Shown: piece after piece, positions 28,857 through 43,800 of the stretch | How positions within the stretch are numbered: position 1 is the stretch's first letter | Layout: the number at the start of each line of letters is the position of its first letter | Made by a program: the position numbers and the translations under genes | From: Larus michahellis | Lineage: Eukaryota > Chordata > Aves > Charadriiformes > Laridae | NCBI RefSeq assembly: GCF_964199755.1 | Contig: NC_133903.1 | Location: 2,237,001-2,301,000, forward strand | Direction: 5' to 3' | Length of the DNA: 64,000 nucleotides | The notes under the pieces: model-generated | Databases searched by the model: none | What the model saw: only the letters and a program-made list of their open reading frames with translations | Told to the model about the DNA's origin: nothing

Positions 28857-31800
28857 CTTTAAAGAAAAAACAAAAAACAACCCTGCCTTATTTTCTTCTC
28901 TCTCAATCCCCATTCACAACCACGTTAAACCACCGCCTGAAAGATAATTAGGAGAAGTGCGTGGGCTTGGTGCCTGCCAATGCCCGCCTCCCGGTGGAAG
29001 AGTTTGTGCCAAGGTTGGAGCTGCCGGGAGGGATGGACGGTCCGTGGTGGAGGACTGTCATGTGCTGAGATGGGCAAAGCATCCGAGAGGAAATTCTAAG
29101 CAGATGTGGAAATGCTGCTCGGCAAACGCAAAGGCTCCCCGAGAGCAAGCTCAGGACTGGGAGGGTTGCCGGGAGAAAAAAAAAAAAAAACAACAAAAAA
29201 ACCCACTAGCCAAATTTTTCTCTTGGAAACATGTATGCAAACCTTGGTCAATTCCGGGAGAATTGCACGCACATGTCTGAGGAAAGAATTTTGCTGGACG
29301 CCCCCACCCAAAATCATTTGTTTGCGAAGACGAGATACCACCCACCATCAAGCACTTTGACGGAATGCTTATACGAAGGAATAGAATTTAATTTGAAAAA
29401 CAAATTGAATTCAGACATATGGAAATAATTTTTAAATCACGCTGACTAAAACTGATAGGTTCTAGCAACACGTCTAACATTAAAGGCAGTTTAGTCACCT
29501 CCAGTTGCGTTACCCCCACTTCGCTCCCTTTCTAATTAGCTACTCATAGGTTAAATTTTAACTTACCTGGTACAACGTACAATTTAAATGATCATTGCAT
29601 TAAATAATCTTGGCAATAACCTAGCAAAGACTTCTGAATGATTTAGTCAGTATTTCAAACCAACGCATTTTCAAAAGTATTAGGTGAGCAGATCTAGGTT
29701 GAAGCGTATCTGAACTTTACGTTGTCTGTCTGCGGACCAGGTTTCAGCCAATAAGAGAATATTTTGGCTGTGAACCAGGAGATGTTAAAATGACCTAATC
29801 CTGCAAATATTTTTCTCCATGTTTAACTTCACACATATAACTTTTAAGCGGCATGCTCGACATGAGTCAAGTTAAACACATACGTAAGTATTTAAAGGAC
29901 GGGAGACTAATTATTCGAGGGCTGTTTCAATCCTGCAAAGTATCAACATTTCAGAGAAGACAGAGCTTCAACAGATACTTAATTTACAACTTATTTCTCC
30001 ATCGACATTTGGCAGCCTAACTTTGATCACTAAAACTTCTATCACTCCAAAAGAAGAGGAAGAAAGAATATTCCAACACTGCCTTCATCAATCAGGGATA
30101 TTACAAAGCAATAAATCAAAAGTAAAGTCAGCCTCATCACTTAGGCACTATGGAAAACCTTCTAATTCCTCACACAAACGCTCTTGAGTTAAAGAAACAA
30201 TACAAATACCAAAAAAATAAATATTAATTTTACAGTGACTAACGCTGAAATGGATGATACATGAACTGTTGCTATAATATATGAATCAACCACATTTAAA
30301 CACCATGAAAAATGTCTATATTTTTTGAAGCCTTTTTACTCACAGTAAACCGTGATTTTATTTCGGCGCGCAAGTGCTCCTTTAATGCAGATGCTCAGTG
30401 CCGGGTTTTTTAAGCTCAGCGACGTTTCTGTGTTTCAAACCTTAGCCAAATTATCTACACAATTTACACCTCTTGTTCTCAGCCCTCGTGGCATAGTCAT
30501 ACCTCACGCTGTGGAATTACAGTTATTATTATATCATTTAAGCAAAGTGCTTGATGGGGCAATTAAAAGCCTCCTCTAAATTTAGAAACACAAAGTGTGC
30601 AGACAGACATGTGGCTGCCTGAAGCCTAGAAAACATTTAGCATTTGGTCCTGAGGGTAACGGCTCAAGTGTTCAAAACGACTGTTTTTTTTCTTTAAGAC
30701 AGCTACGAGGTTTATTTCAGCAAGAGCTCACAATACAGTACCATGTGGGCACGACAACATCGCGTTTCCTCCTAACTTACACATACCATGGAGCCAGAGC
30801 AAGGACTGGAACACGGGAAGTGCCAGCAAAAAGTTAATGAAATCCAAATTTTAATTCTTCAAATGCAGTAGCAGAAGAGCTGAAATGGCAGGGACTCTTG
30901 GCGAGGCTTCACACGAAGGAACACAATCCTCCTTCTAAGATCAGCTTTTGGGCTGGCTTGAAACTGGATATCAAGATCTCCCACCACGGCGCTGGCAAGT
31001 GGAAGTGACGCTTAGGGGATTTTATTATTATTCTTTTGTTAAACTGCTTTGACCTTTTCCTTGTTTCTTTTTCCCCCTCACACGCTAACCTCGCCTCCGT
31101 TCTAACGGGCTAACGTGCGCCGCAGCTGACTAACATGGCAATATATCCCAAGGTGAAATAACGACCGTCGTCGGGAAAAGGGGGGAACCACTGCAGAATA
31201 GTGGCAGGAAAAGAGCAGTTAGCGCTTTTAAACTACACTGCGTAACTCTAGAGTGTTCAGGCTTTTTAGACTTGCAGATGCCCGCCTATTCTGCAAAGCA
31301 AATACAGCTCTCGGCACAGAGAACCTGAGCCGAGCGGTGCCAGGCTGGATTTCTCAGCTCCTTCCGAGGGAGCCTGAGGAACCCCCCAAGGCCCCGCAGC
31401 CCAGGAGCTGGACACAGCCCAGAGAGTCACCTGCTAAAAACGCTGCGCCAGATGACAAAGATCAACAAACGATCTAGTGTTTATTTTATAGCGGATCCTG
31501 AAGACGTATATACACGGTAGGCACACAGCCTTGGCTTGGAAGCTGTCAGCCAACCACCAGATGGTTCTTAAAGGGACTTACAAAAACCCCTTATGTTGCA
31601 AAGAACTTTAAAACCTCAACTTCTTTCTTACAGAAAAAGGCCTATCAGTACAGGAAACCCAATCCGCCCCTTTGCACGGCTTTGCAGTAGGCATCCGAGT
31701 GACACCAGGAGATCAAAGATGTGGCTTAGGAAGGGAAGAACCTCATGTCTCCTTTTGTATTTCAGTCATGCTTGGATATCCAACAGATTTTACTCTGTAA

Positions 31801-34800
31801 TGGGCAGGAAGTTGGATTTGGGTATAAAAAATATTCAAAAGAAGCTGGTCTGCCCTGCCTACAGCCCTGATGAAGAAAGAGGCTTCATCATATGCTTAAT
31901 TATAAGCACTTGAGCAGTTCTACTGACTTCACTGAATCTAGATGCAGATGTTAATCATTATCTAAAGCTCACATTCAATGCATCTCTGATTATAAAACTA
32001 CAAAATGCGTGAGTTAAAATAAATCATAGCACTTTCATCAGATTAAAAAAAAAAGTAGACGGGAAGTTTCATTTCAGCGTCGAGAAATAAGGAGTTAAGC
32101 TGTGTTTTGATACATAAGCCAAATGCTACTTATAGTTAATTATTTCCCGGTATATTTCAACACAGAACCCAAAGTCAACAGGTAACAAAGTAAAAATATC
32201 ATTCTGCCTGTAAAACAATTTCTAGGTAGCTCTAAAGAGCATATATTGATTTGGAAAAGTTGATAAAGGCTTTTAAAGGAGAAACTCAGAAACAGAAGAC
32301 AGTGCAAATAACCTGGATACCTACAATCAGATCCTGCAACCAAGGTTTTTAAAGCATTACGCTGTGCGAGCGTTTTTGCCTTCAGGAAACTCTTGCTTTT
32401 AACTATCTGGTTCTCTAAAAGTATTTTTAATCCTAAAGGTAATGCCCTATGTCAGGTGACTGGCGTAAGAGCTGCTGAGTAATTTGGGTCAGAAAGATCG
32501 GTATGCTTAAATGTTTGAGCGCACACAAAATATCAGCAAAAACTAACTGAATGTCAACTAAATGAATCAATAAAGAAGGCGCTGGGCAAACGGCTCCATG
32601 TTTGCTCTGTTACACAACAAAACCGATGCCCTGAAACCCCCGCTCGACACCACGCCGGGCAGACGCTTCTTGGAAATTCAGTCTATGTTGGTTTTTAAGT
32701 TCTGAAATGAATGGATTTCAGGAAGGATGGAAGCCTAGCTTCTGGTTATGCTTTACGCTTTTTACAATCAACATCAGGTTTCACTTATATTTTAATGAGA
32801 AAGCTATTTTAACATCTTGGCAATACGGCTGTGCATCTTCCAAGGAGCCAGAGATATCTGAAGCAATATGAGAATCGTGGTTTACAGTATTGGGTGCCAC
32901 GTTCAGAAATTCAAATTAAGGCTATGACTCAAATTCTCAGTAATCTCCAGATTTATATAAAACATGAATCTGCCCTATTTATGCTTGACATATGTCAAGT
33001 ATAAAAATCTAGCATGCGCAGGAGAATGACCACCAACAAAATAAGAAGATGAATTACAAGCAATTAAAATGATGCAGCATCTTGGTTAAAAACAAAATAA
33101 TTGATTTATAAATTCTTAAAAACTGACTGGAAAGCTGCGGGGCTAGTAGCAGCAACTTTTGGTTAATAAAGAATAGCTACGACTAATGTATAAAACTTTA
33201 TACCATATTTGTTCTGAGAAAAAGCAGCGTTAATACAAACCTTCTCCTTATCATACATGTGCAGGAGAAGCCAGGTTTGTCTTGTCTTCTGAAACTTCCA
33301 TTCTTCTGGGGTTTCAGACCAGCTGTAGTAGATTTAAAAAGAAAAAAAAAATGCTAAAATGAAATACTGTGTGATCAAAACACTCACTATTCATAAAATA
33401 TTTCCCACGATGACCCCGAGTTCCACGACACCGTACGAAAGGGACGCTAGCCCACACGTTGTCCAAGTGGCACAAAAGAGCCCAGGGGCCGGCGACTTGG
33501 CTGACCCGCGACAACCGAGCGACCAAATCCTTCGCCCAGCTGCAGGGCCAGCGGTGTAGCTGGGAGGTGGAGCGGGGGGAGGAATCACATTTGGGTTTCA
33601 GAAAGGTGATATTTCACAATAAACTAAAATTCCTATGAAATTAAGCGGCCTCTGGAGCACAGGAAGGAGCGACTGGTTCTAGAACGGTCACCTCTGCAGC
33701 GGCCGAAGCCCATCACGGGTGAACTCCGGGCTGTCCAGAGCAGAGAAAATTCATCTTTCAGGAGCATATGTTTTAAGGCTCGGATTTGCCTAAAGGTGTG
33801 ACTTAAATCTTGACGTTTACAGGATAGAAAAATGCTTTTTATGTCTCGCTCTCCCCAGGAATTCAGATTCCAATATTCAGCTCCAAACTTCAGGCGGCTT
33901 CAATACCGTTGGAAGTGAGCGGGGAGAACAAACGATTAACATCTGCAAGTGTTCTCTGACTGTTTAGCAAACACATTTTAAATACGCAAAATTTTAGCTG
34001 AGTTAAAACGGCACATTTACGTACATCTTGAACACAATTTTAAAGCTGGTATATCCTGTTGATGATAGATGAAGACAGAGATTTATTTCTGTAAACAAAC
34101 GAGAAAACTAGCAAATCTCACTATAAAATTAAGACTTCTTTTTAAAAATGTGCTTGAAAATTAGCATCTTAACGCGGACAAAATCTGTCAGTACACTGAA
34201 ATATCATTTAAAGATCCAGAAGAAAATATAAAAGGAGAAAAAAAAAACAGAAAATTTTACAGTTATTTGATTTTTCTCGAAAGAAAAACAAGTCTCCAGA
34301 GGGTAGCACGCAGGATGGCCTTCATGTTCCGGCTTGTTTTACGCAGCAACAGAGAGCACAGAAATCCAGTGAAAAGCCAGCTGGGTGTGAGAATTAGAAT
34401 TGTTTGAATACTGTCAAGTCTAATAAAGCAAAAGAGCCTTCATAGTCGGTGAATGCTGCACCAGCAAATCCGTCGTTCAGTCAATTCAATGGAAGAGAAG
34501 AAAACCAAAGGCACAAATTTGTACAGAAGGCTTTCATGGAAGTCTCTGCGGAAAACCCAAAAGAAAATCAATATTGTCTTGACTTTTAAATTCAGCATAA
34601 AGAAAAAGCAGCAGCCACTCATTAGGGTTATCACTAGCTAAACTCAATAAAATATCTGTAAGCAATCTATAAGGTAAAAATCAGACAAATAGCGGTAAAC
34701 CAGGAAGGACGGACAAAACACTAATAACCACAATATATCTTATTTCACATGCTCAAATTAAATCCACAAACGAACTGATCTAGAGGTCTCTTTTGGGACG

Positions 34801-37800
34801 TTGCAAATAAATAGGCAAAAGTTTGCAAAACTAATATTGCACAAAAGCAGGAGGCCAAAAGCTGACTGCTAAAAGTTACAGAATCTAATAAAAAAATATT
34901 ATTAGGGAGAACCCATCCTTCTCCCATCACCACCAACCCAGAAACCAAAGTAATTGCAAAATACGGGTCACTCAGCCCTTGGTGTCACTTGCGGTGTCAC
35001 TTGCCTTCCCAGCACGGTGCCCAACTGGGCAACGACGACTGTCAAAATCCCACCAAATGTAACGCACGGAGCCGACAGAGCGTGACGTGAAAAGGGCTTT
35101 TCTTGCGGGACAAGTGACTTGCTCCTTTGTACCCAATTCCTGTGTTTGCCAGGCAAACGCAGTCGCTCCTAATGAGAAACTGGAACTTCTGCAGGAAGTG
35201 ACTTCACTCCTAGAAGTCCTTCAAAAAAAATAGACATCAATGATGGTGCTTGCCGTCGAGAGGAACCCTTTCTTTTACGAGGTTCATCCCTCTGAACATG
35301 GAAGATGTTGTAAGAAACACTCGCTATTTGCACAGCACGAAGAAGGAGGTAAGTTTAAAATTCTTTTTTACGTTAAATAAGCCTGGAAACAGTTTACACT
35401 GTAATCTTTGCAAGGTGACAAGAACAAGCTGAGTGACAGATCTGTGACCGCATCCTGTGAAAACAGTCCCTCTTCTAATGAAAACCTTCAATACATGTTT
35501 TTATTTCTTTAAACTCCACATATTTATACATTCGTGATTTTCACTGGTTAGGCACACCACGTAGTACTCTGAATATTTTATTCTCTGCTAATTTTACGTT
35601 TCTATCACTTACGCTACCACCCGAGTACTGTCAGGCATTAACTTGAAAAATACAGCCTGATTTCACTAATCTCCTATAAACCTATAGGATGATAAAATAT
35701 CTTTATTACCTACTTTATAAACAACTGAGACCAACAAATGAGTGCACTATAAGGTTAATTGCTCTTATTAGCCCATTACCAAAACCATATGCTCTCTTCT
35801 ACACGTTAAGGCAAGCCACTACGCCCCTGCATCCACGGTCCCACACTGCCCTTCCCTCCAGTGAACTCTCCTGTAGAAACAAACAAAACTTTCAGCTGGT
35901 CTTCCTGAAAAGTTTCGCCCTATATACACCATAATAATTCACACAAACAACAAATACTTTAACATAATCAACCGCAGAAAGTACGTTTGTGCCCATTATA
36001 GCACCGGAGCCTCGAAAACCGTTTCTTCCGGTTTGCGCTCTGTCCTCTCAGAGTCAAATGCTAAATGAGTATGGTAAAAAAGGAGTATTTTCCTTAATAG
36101 GCTATGGGTGCACTCATATTTTCAGAAAATGCTCCCAAATTTTTAGCTGGCACTCTACCCATGGTTGCATCAATTCCTATTTCTCCCCTCCAGGAAAATG
36201 GTCCTTGACCCCCATTCCTATCCAACTGTGGGCAACACGCTCATCATAACGGATGCACAATCTTTACGACAGATGACGTGGCAGTTGCTCCCCGTAATCA
36301 GACCCCCAACAATTATTAAAATAACAGTTTTCCACTGATTCCTATGACCATGACAGCTTTTTTCCTACTCCTAAGACAGCTTTAAAACCTCCGGAAAGCA
36401 TCACTCCGTGACAAAGTGAGAGGGGTATCTCCTTTTATCGGAATGACACGACCAGCACATTTTTAGAAACGCTCAACTTCTAAACTACAAAAGTTAAAGC
36501 TTTGTAACGCAAGAGAGGTCTCGTTTTGCTGTTTATACGCAGGTAAGCTTCCCTGACATACTACAGCAATAGAAAAGGATCCCTTTCAGTGATTAGATAT
36601 ACAGAGTACGACCAGCTACATTATGGCTTCAAAAAACTTTATAGACAACCACAACCTTTTTCCCTTTTTCACAGTTTGAATTAATTTGGTAGCCCTTAAA
36701 AGTATCTATGTCCACATCTAATATAAACTATGGAATTGGATGAAAAAATATACATGTGTAAAACATGTATTTTTCTAGTATGCCCGGGGCTAATTTTCAA
36801 TATATTGTACAAACACTAATCGCCTTCTTTACACAGTTAATGTTTGAATCTTTCTTACGAGCTCTAGCTCATTGAAAAAACACATTGGTTGACTTTAGTT
36901 AAAGAGAGCTTTTATGTTTGTACAAATGACCTTCCTACATGGCTTTGAAATTGCAGATACAGAGGAAACGAATCAAGCGGCGCAGGGAATTCTACAGTTG
37001 GGCTTTTGGTTTTTAGCATGAGAGTCTCACGTGAAAAAGCTGCCCGAGATTCTCACTGGTCTATCTCCTAAACGGCTTTTAGTCTCTACATTCAAGTAAC
37101 CTCACGCAAATCTATTCCCACACCACACGGGAACACGGGCAGCAGAACCAGGCGAAGAGAAGACAACTGGTAGCGCGGGGCAGAGCGCTCCGGGGTGTCC
37201 TGGTAGAAAGAGAAGGGAAGGGAAAGTCGTCAAATTGGTTCCAGACACACAGAGAAAAACATTATTGTTACAAATTGGATTCAGGAAGGCAAGACAATGC
37301 ATCTGCTGAGAGAACTGGCCAGGACAAAACGCTACAACGCTGTCACTGAATAATCTCCACCGTGTAGAAAAGCACTGTGCTGAGAACCTACTGCTTTATT
37401 CATTCAACTGACAAGATTATCGGGTAGGAGACAAGTCTTAAAAAAAATGAAGAAGAAATAAAAACATGTGGCTGCCGAGAACCTTCCAGAAGGCAGGAGA
37501 GCGCTCCTGCAAGGGCATCTGCACATACTTTTGGGCCATTGACTGTCCAGCCCACCTCGGATACAGCTTCCAGCCTGGATATCTATCCCCGGGAAAGCAG
37601 GCTGTCACCAAATCTGGATTTCCCCAGCACACGGCCCAGGCGTAGCATCAGGGAGGAGCACATCATCCCTGAGGACCACATCAGCGTGGAGCCCCCTCTT
37701 GCTCTCCTCTGATCTACCCTTACGTCTCACCTTCTCATGCTCCACTGAACCTCCAAGGAGGGACCGAGACACAGATCTGGTGGATTACACCATGTTCAAG

Positions 37801-40800
37801 GCTACATTGAAAAGATCAGTTGGAAAGGTTAAAAGCAGCATACTGCCAGCTCTACAGAAATTATCACATTCTTCTCGCCCCATTTATCCAGGGCCTTTTC
37901 TGTTTTGACACACTGGGTTATTCATCACCCCGAAACCTGCCTTTAAGGATCACCTATGTTCTTCTCACGCCCGGCACGAAGGCTGAACAGAAGTTATGGC
38001 ACACGACCAAGGCTTGCTGGAATCAAGTTAAGCCCTTTATTCCCCGCGCGCTCTGCGAACACTGCAAAAGGCGTCATTTCGGCACTCACCGCCCTACCCG
38101 TAAAACGTGGATAACAGGTGCTTCCTCAATAAAGAACAACCCTACTCTAAAAAAATCCCCTCAAAGGCATTTAAGGCCTTGCTGAAACACTTGGCACTCA
38201 AGCGACTCGCTGTAATATTTCACAACGCAATACATACAACAGCAGCGACTTTAAAATACGACGCACTGAGGTTTAAGGCACACTCACTGCTCTTATACGG
38301 CTGAATTTGGAAGCTCCGGAGACGGTTATTGGGTCAGTTCCACGGTGGCCGTAATGCTGCTCGCGGCCAAGAGGTGAGCACGGGAACCTCGCCGAGGCTC
38401 CCGGCACCGCTGGAAGCAGCGTGGAAGGAGCAGAAATTCAGCATAAACTCGCTCTTGTGGGCAAAGCGCCATTTTACAGATGGAGTTTTTATACATGTAT
38501 ATAAAAAAATATATGGATGTGGATGGAAGTTTAACATATGCCCGATAGTGCACACAGTGAAGTAGGAATAATAATTTTTTTGTCCAGTTATAACACATAC
38601 AATTATTTAAAGGGAAATGTGAAAGTGTTTATTTTTATTGAGGGCATTCGCAATTTCTTCTGTTTCTCTCAGAAGCATTTAAAACAAATTGACTTTGAAG
38701 AAGACAGTTTTTGAATGTCTTTGTCAACACCTGCAGGCCCAGCAAGCCGCCTTGCGGTGCGCTCCAGTGCCTAATGCAAGGTACGAGGAAATCTCATTTC
38801 AAGCGCATGTGATGCTGATTTTCCCTCATTTGGAAAAAAATATCCAAAATTTAAATTCTGAATAGATTTTCAAAGATTTGACCGGAATGGTTGTAGTTAA
38901 AATCTTAGACACAGTAACCTGCGGCAGGACTCAAGAAACAGACGTAAGAGAGAGTCACAGCCTTTATTTTTAACTGTGTTTTTCCTGCATTATGGATGAC
39001 TGTTTATCTCCCAACTCCAGTTCCTGGAGAAAGTTAATACATTTAGACTGATATTCTCAAATCCAGTTTGGAAGCTAATTAAATTATGACTCAGATAAAG
39101 GTTTTCCTTATTTTCCTGGAAGAGAAGAGACACTAATTGAGCTCCTTTGCCAGAAGAAAACTTTCTAAAATTGTCAACAGATTTTAGAGTCATTGCCACA
39201 TTTTTGGTTGAAAATCCTGGCACCATTTCTCAATCTGTGGTTTAAAAACAATTTTTAGTATATTCTTCTCTCTGGTTTAGACGCAGCATAATGACTAAAG
39301 CCTTGTGAAAAGGCGAGGGGAGGAAGCTTTTTTTCTCTTTTTTTTTTCTCTTTTTTTTTTCTTTAGGAATCACACATGCAGGAAGAAATAAACATGCTTT
39401 TTAGTGTCCCATTTTTGTCCTGATGTCCAATATAAGGACAGATTGTATCTGTACAGCAAACTACACAGGTCGCAGAATTTTCTTAGAAAGTATTTATAAA
39501 GCAAAAGGAAAGGGCCTTTGTGCCTCAAAGCAAAGCTTTGATTAAATCTACAAAAAATGTTTATCACAGAGTATCTTTTATTATACGTACTTTTATCACT
39601 CGCCATTATTTGTATCGTTTTATATTATGTTTGCATCCTGAAGCTCCAGCCAAGGCTAGAAACCCCCTCCCTCCCCCACTACAGGCACCGCTCAAACGCA
39701 ACGTGAGACGGTCCCTTGAAGAGTTGGAGTATGACAAGATGAGGCAGATGACAAGCGGAAAGGAAAGGTGACCCAGGAAACCATACCAATGCTCCAAAAT
39801 CACACAGCAGGTCAGCAGCAGAGCTCCCCTCTCTTCTATAAGGTACGATACACGGAGGGCATCTTACTGTGACTCAACTTGTCAACTTTCCATAGACACC
39901 AACCTACCTGCAAACGCCAAGAGCCTTCCACTGTGGAAAAAAAACCCTTTACAATTTGGGTTTTTTACATTTTTTTCCTAGTACAGTTTTTTAGTTTGGT
40001 ACCTGTAGTTAGTTTTTGGTATCTGTAATTAGCCTGCCTGCAGCAAAATTGCATTTTGATCTGAAAATATATATAGCCGTAATAATACGCTGAGAACTTG
40101 CTCTTGTTTTCAGTAATAACAAAACGGTCAGCAGCAGGCTTGAAAGACGACAGCTAATATTACTATATTACTAAGCTAAACATGGGTTTTATTTTACATA
40201 CGCTCACAAAAAGAAGACAAAGCACGAGTTGAATTATCACAGAAGAAGAATGAAAACTAGAATTTGAGCCCTTCGCAGCCGATCTGGTCCGCTCCTGCAC
40301 GGAACATACAAGGCAGCGCTATCCCAGGGCTGAGCCGAGCCCCATCTCCTCTCCAGATGTCCAGCTTTTCTTGCACTTAATTCTGGTCACACTGATGCCC
40401 AGACCAGAAACAAGGGAAAGGAAAAATGAAAACAACTGTTATGCCTCCCTCCCATGAAGAACATGCTGGGGGGTACGAGGAGATAAAGAGGGCCCCGCCG
40501 TCTGCATGAAAATCATGTAAGAAGCCAGCTGCAAGTAAAATCATTTTCAAAAGTTGGCAACAATCCATTTCTATAAACGCTTTCTGATGATCAGATGAGG
40601 GATATGCTACCAGGCCCAGAAAAAACAAATACGGTCACTTGTCTTCTGTCTTACCCTTACACCACACGACATCCAACTGGGGCACAGGACACCCCGGCCA
40701 AGGCACGGATTCAACCCTAGTTGCAACCAGTAGCTCATTTTCATTGCTTTTTAAATTTTAAAACAGCTGTTAAAACTTTTAAAGATTCTCCCTTCTGGCA

Positions 40801-43800
40801 CCTCGAAAAAGAAAAGAATAATAGAAGAGATTAAACAATTAAGAACAAAATGAAAAAGTGAATTTCTTAACCTTAAACGAATCGTTCATTTCAAAGCAGG
40901 GATGTGAAGAGCACGTAGACTGAAATCAGGCTGAAATCACTGCCTGTGACTCTGTAATTCCATGTTGCTGGGAGAAGACTAGGTCCTGGGGTGGTTCTCA
41001 CCTGGAGCAAATAACCACTGCATTTTACTGCTCCCCAGGATAAGCGATGCGAGTCCTTTCAAGCAAAATCTAGAACATTCAATTCTATCGTTCGGTGCCA
41101 CAAAACCACCACAGTAAGCCCTAGTCATGGGGAGCGGAGCATTAATACACCCTCGTCTTTCTCTGGGTGTCAATACAAAAAATTTCTATAGTTTCAGCAG
41201 TGCTGGGTCATACCTATACCTGCTATTCTTAGAATATCACAGTGTTAATGAAAGAAGAATTAGAAAAGCTGCTATGAGAAGACAAATACTTACTAATGCC
41301 AGAAAAACAAGTCTGTATAATTATAAGGCCTATCTCAAAGATAGCAAGGATAAAAAGAAATCAAACAAACAAATAAAACCCACAAACTTTTTGCTTTTAA
41401 TAAGAAAACACCAGAAATGTCTGAAATGTTTTACCATATAGTGATGCTGAATGAAAATGCTGGAAGAGAAACCAACTTTATGCGAAAATTTTATCAGTGA
41501 AAGCTTTCGAGGAAGGATGAAGAAATGACCACTTGGAGAAGGATTTGAGTACCGAAGATGCTGGCTGATCCATTTTGCTTTGAACTGGCCAGGATGCCAA
41601 AGTGCCAATTTATTGCTCAGTATATTGAGCTGAAAGTGTGCATTATGTAGTTATTGTGCTATTTCAAGGAGCCCCGAAGCCACAAAGCGAGGCTGGCACC
41701 CTCTGAAGGCGTCTAACCCCGCCGGGCCTCTGATCAGCAACGCTGCTGAGAATGGGTTGCTTTTTTTGTAACCAGATGTCTTTAATTTAACTTCAGGTTG
41801 GCTGTTTCTGTGCTGTTTCTACCTTTGCAAAGACCTCATGGACTTCCACAGCCAACGGGATCAGAAGTGCTCTTATGCAGATCCAAACTCCAGAGTAACA
41901 TTTGACTGTGATATGGACAAGCTCTCTCATTATGCTAACGAGATGCACACCAGCGCTAAGTCCCAGCACCGTGCACGTTCTCCCTTTCTGACTCTCAGCA
42001 TCCAGGACATCCAGCCCCGGTCACGGGTAGCCTGACTGACCTTCTTTCCTCTCCTCAAGATTCAAATCCAGCTCCTGCAGACTTCCCAACAGGGCTTCCC
42101 TGCATCCTTGAGGAACAGGAGCTGCTCAGACCATGGAATGTTGTCCCAGGATCCTTGAGGAACAGGAACTGCTCAGACTATGGAATGTTGTCCCAGGATC
42201 CTTGAGGAACAAGAGCTGCTCAGACCATGAGCGTTGTCTCAGGGAACTTGGGGGCTGCAAGTGGTGCAAACCCCCCGCTCTGCAATGTGGAGGACTCAGG
42301 CAGGCTGAGTGCCAGCACCATTGGTGAAGAAGCAGCTCCCATGTTCTCTCCTTGCTTGACAAGTAGAGATACTCACGCTGACAAACAGATGCCCTCAAAC
42401 TGTCCCTCTGTGCTGCCCAGGAGCCTCCAGGAAGGGCAAAACCCCTCCCTCAAAGGGACGAGAACCCCTCGAAGGGAAGCTGCCCCTTGAGCCCACGCTG
42501 TAGTTCTGTCCCATCACCTCGTCGACAGCGCTGGCGTGTTCTGGTGACGATGTTCTGGAGGCTCATAGGAGACATCCTGGATTGTCAAATTCTTACCTGC
42601 CCGCTTTACTGAACTGAGTTCTCTTAGGACGGTATTAAAGAAGAGATAATTATTAATGTGGATGCCAGCCCTAGATGCACTCTTGCAGAAAGTACATTCA
42701 CAGGCTTCTTTTTTTCAAACGCAATCCAAGTATTTTTTATCGCTGGCTAGTTAGACACAGCTCACCTTTGGTACAGGAAGCCCCGCACAGCCCTCTTCAA
42801 ACAACCCATCACACAGATGGCTTTTACAGTGCATCTGAGAGGGTGCCACATTTGGGATTATTCTGGACCAACAGCAAGAACATGCATAGAAGCTTTAAAA
42901 AAAAAACCCAAAACTCAACCCGTCAAGCACCTTTGTCATTTTTCACATCCCAATCCGGATGTTCTGTGGCAGCGTTCATTAGAAAGTACGGCAGAGGCAG
43001 GAGGGGAGCGTTGCAGACCCTGGGCCATTTGAATCTCCGAAGGTGTAACCGGCGCCTTGCGCCATGATTCACTCGCCTGTTTGCAGAAGAGTTTTAAAAA
43101 GGGACAAGCCCGTGAAAACATCAAGATCAACCTAGGAGCGCGCAGCAGCTGGCAGCCCACTCGTGTTTGCTGGATGTAGCTGATCTGCTCAGGCATCTCT
43201 CGCTGCATAATCAAACCCACGGGGCTCTCCAGTATTCAGGACGGTATCAGAGTCTCCTCTTGCAACCCCCTGGGATGTGCATTGCGCTACTGAGATTTTC
43301 AGTAACCTATGCTTAAAGAAACCGATCTGCCAATTACTGCTTCCTGCAGATGGCTTTCATTCCAACTCAATTTTATTCATATAAAAGCAATTACTAATAC
43401 CTTTTTGGGCATCATCGTATTAATAAATGTGTGAAGCAGGAGACGAGTTTTATTAAGGATCCAGTTTTATTATTTCAAAAATATTGCTTGTTATTCTAAC
43501 TCTGGCTAGGAAGCCCTGACGGCTCCCTGGAGCTAACTGATTAATAACCATTGCCAACTGCGTTTTAAATTTTAATTTTGGCCTTGGCTGACTAGACTAA
43601 ACGATTCCCTAGAGCTACGAAACGACTCTCCACTATTTTGAGTGTTTGGGCATTGGATGAGTAGTTTAAATGTGTTTGAGGAAGCGAGCAGCAGTGTTAA
43701 TTCTCCTAGATCTAAATTTTATGACACAGAGAAAACATAAAACCTTCCTTTTGCGTCCCTGCCGCGTCAAGAGCGTAGCCCGGATGGAAGAAGATGGGTG

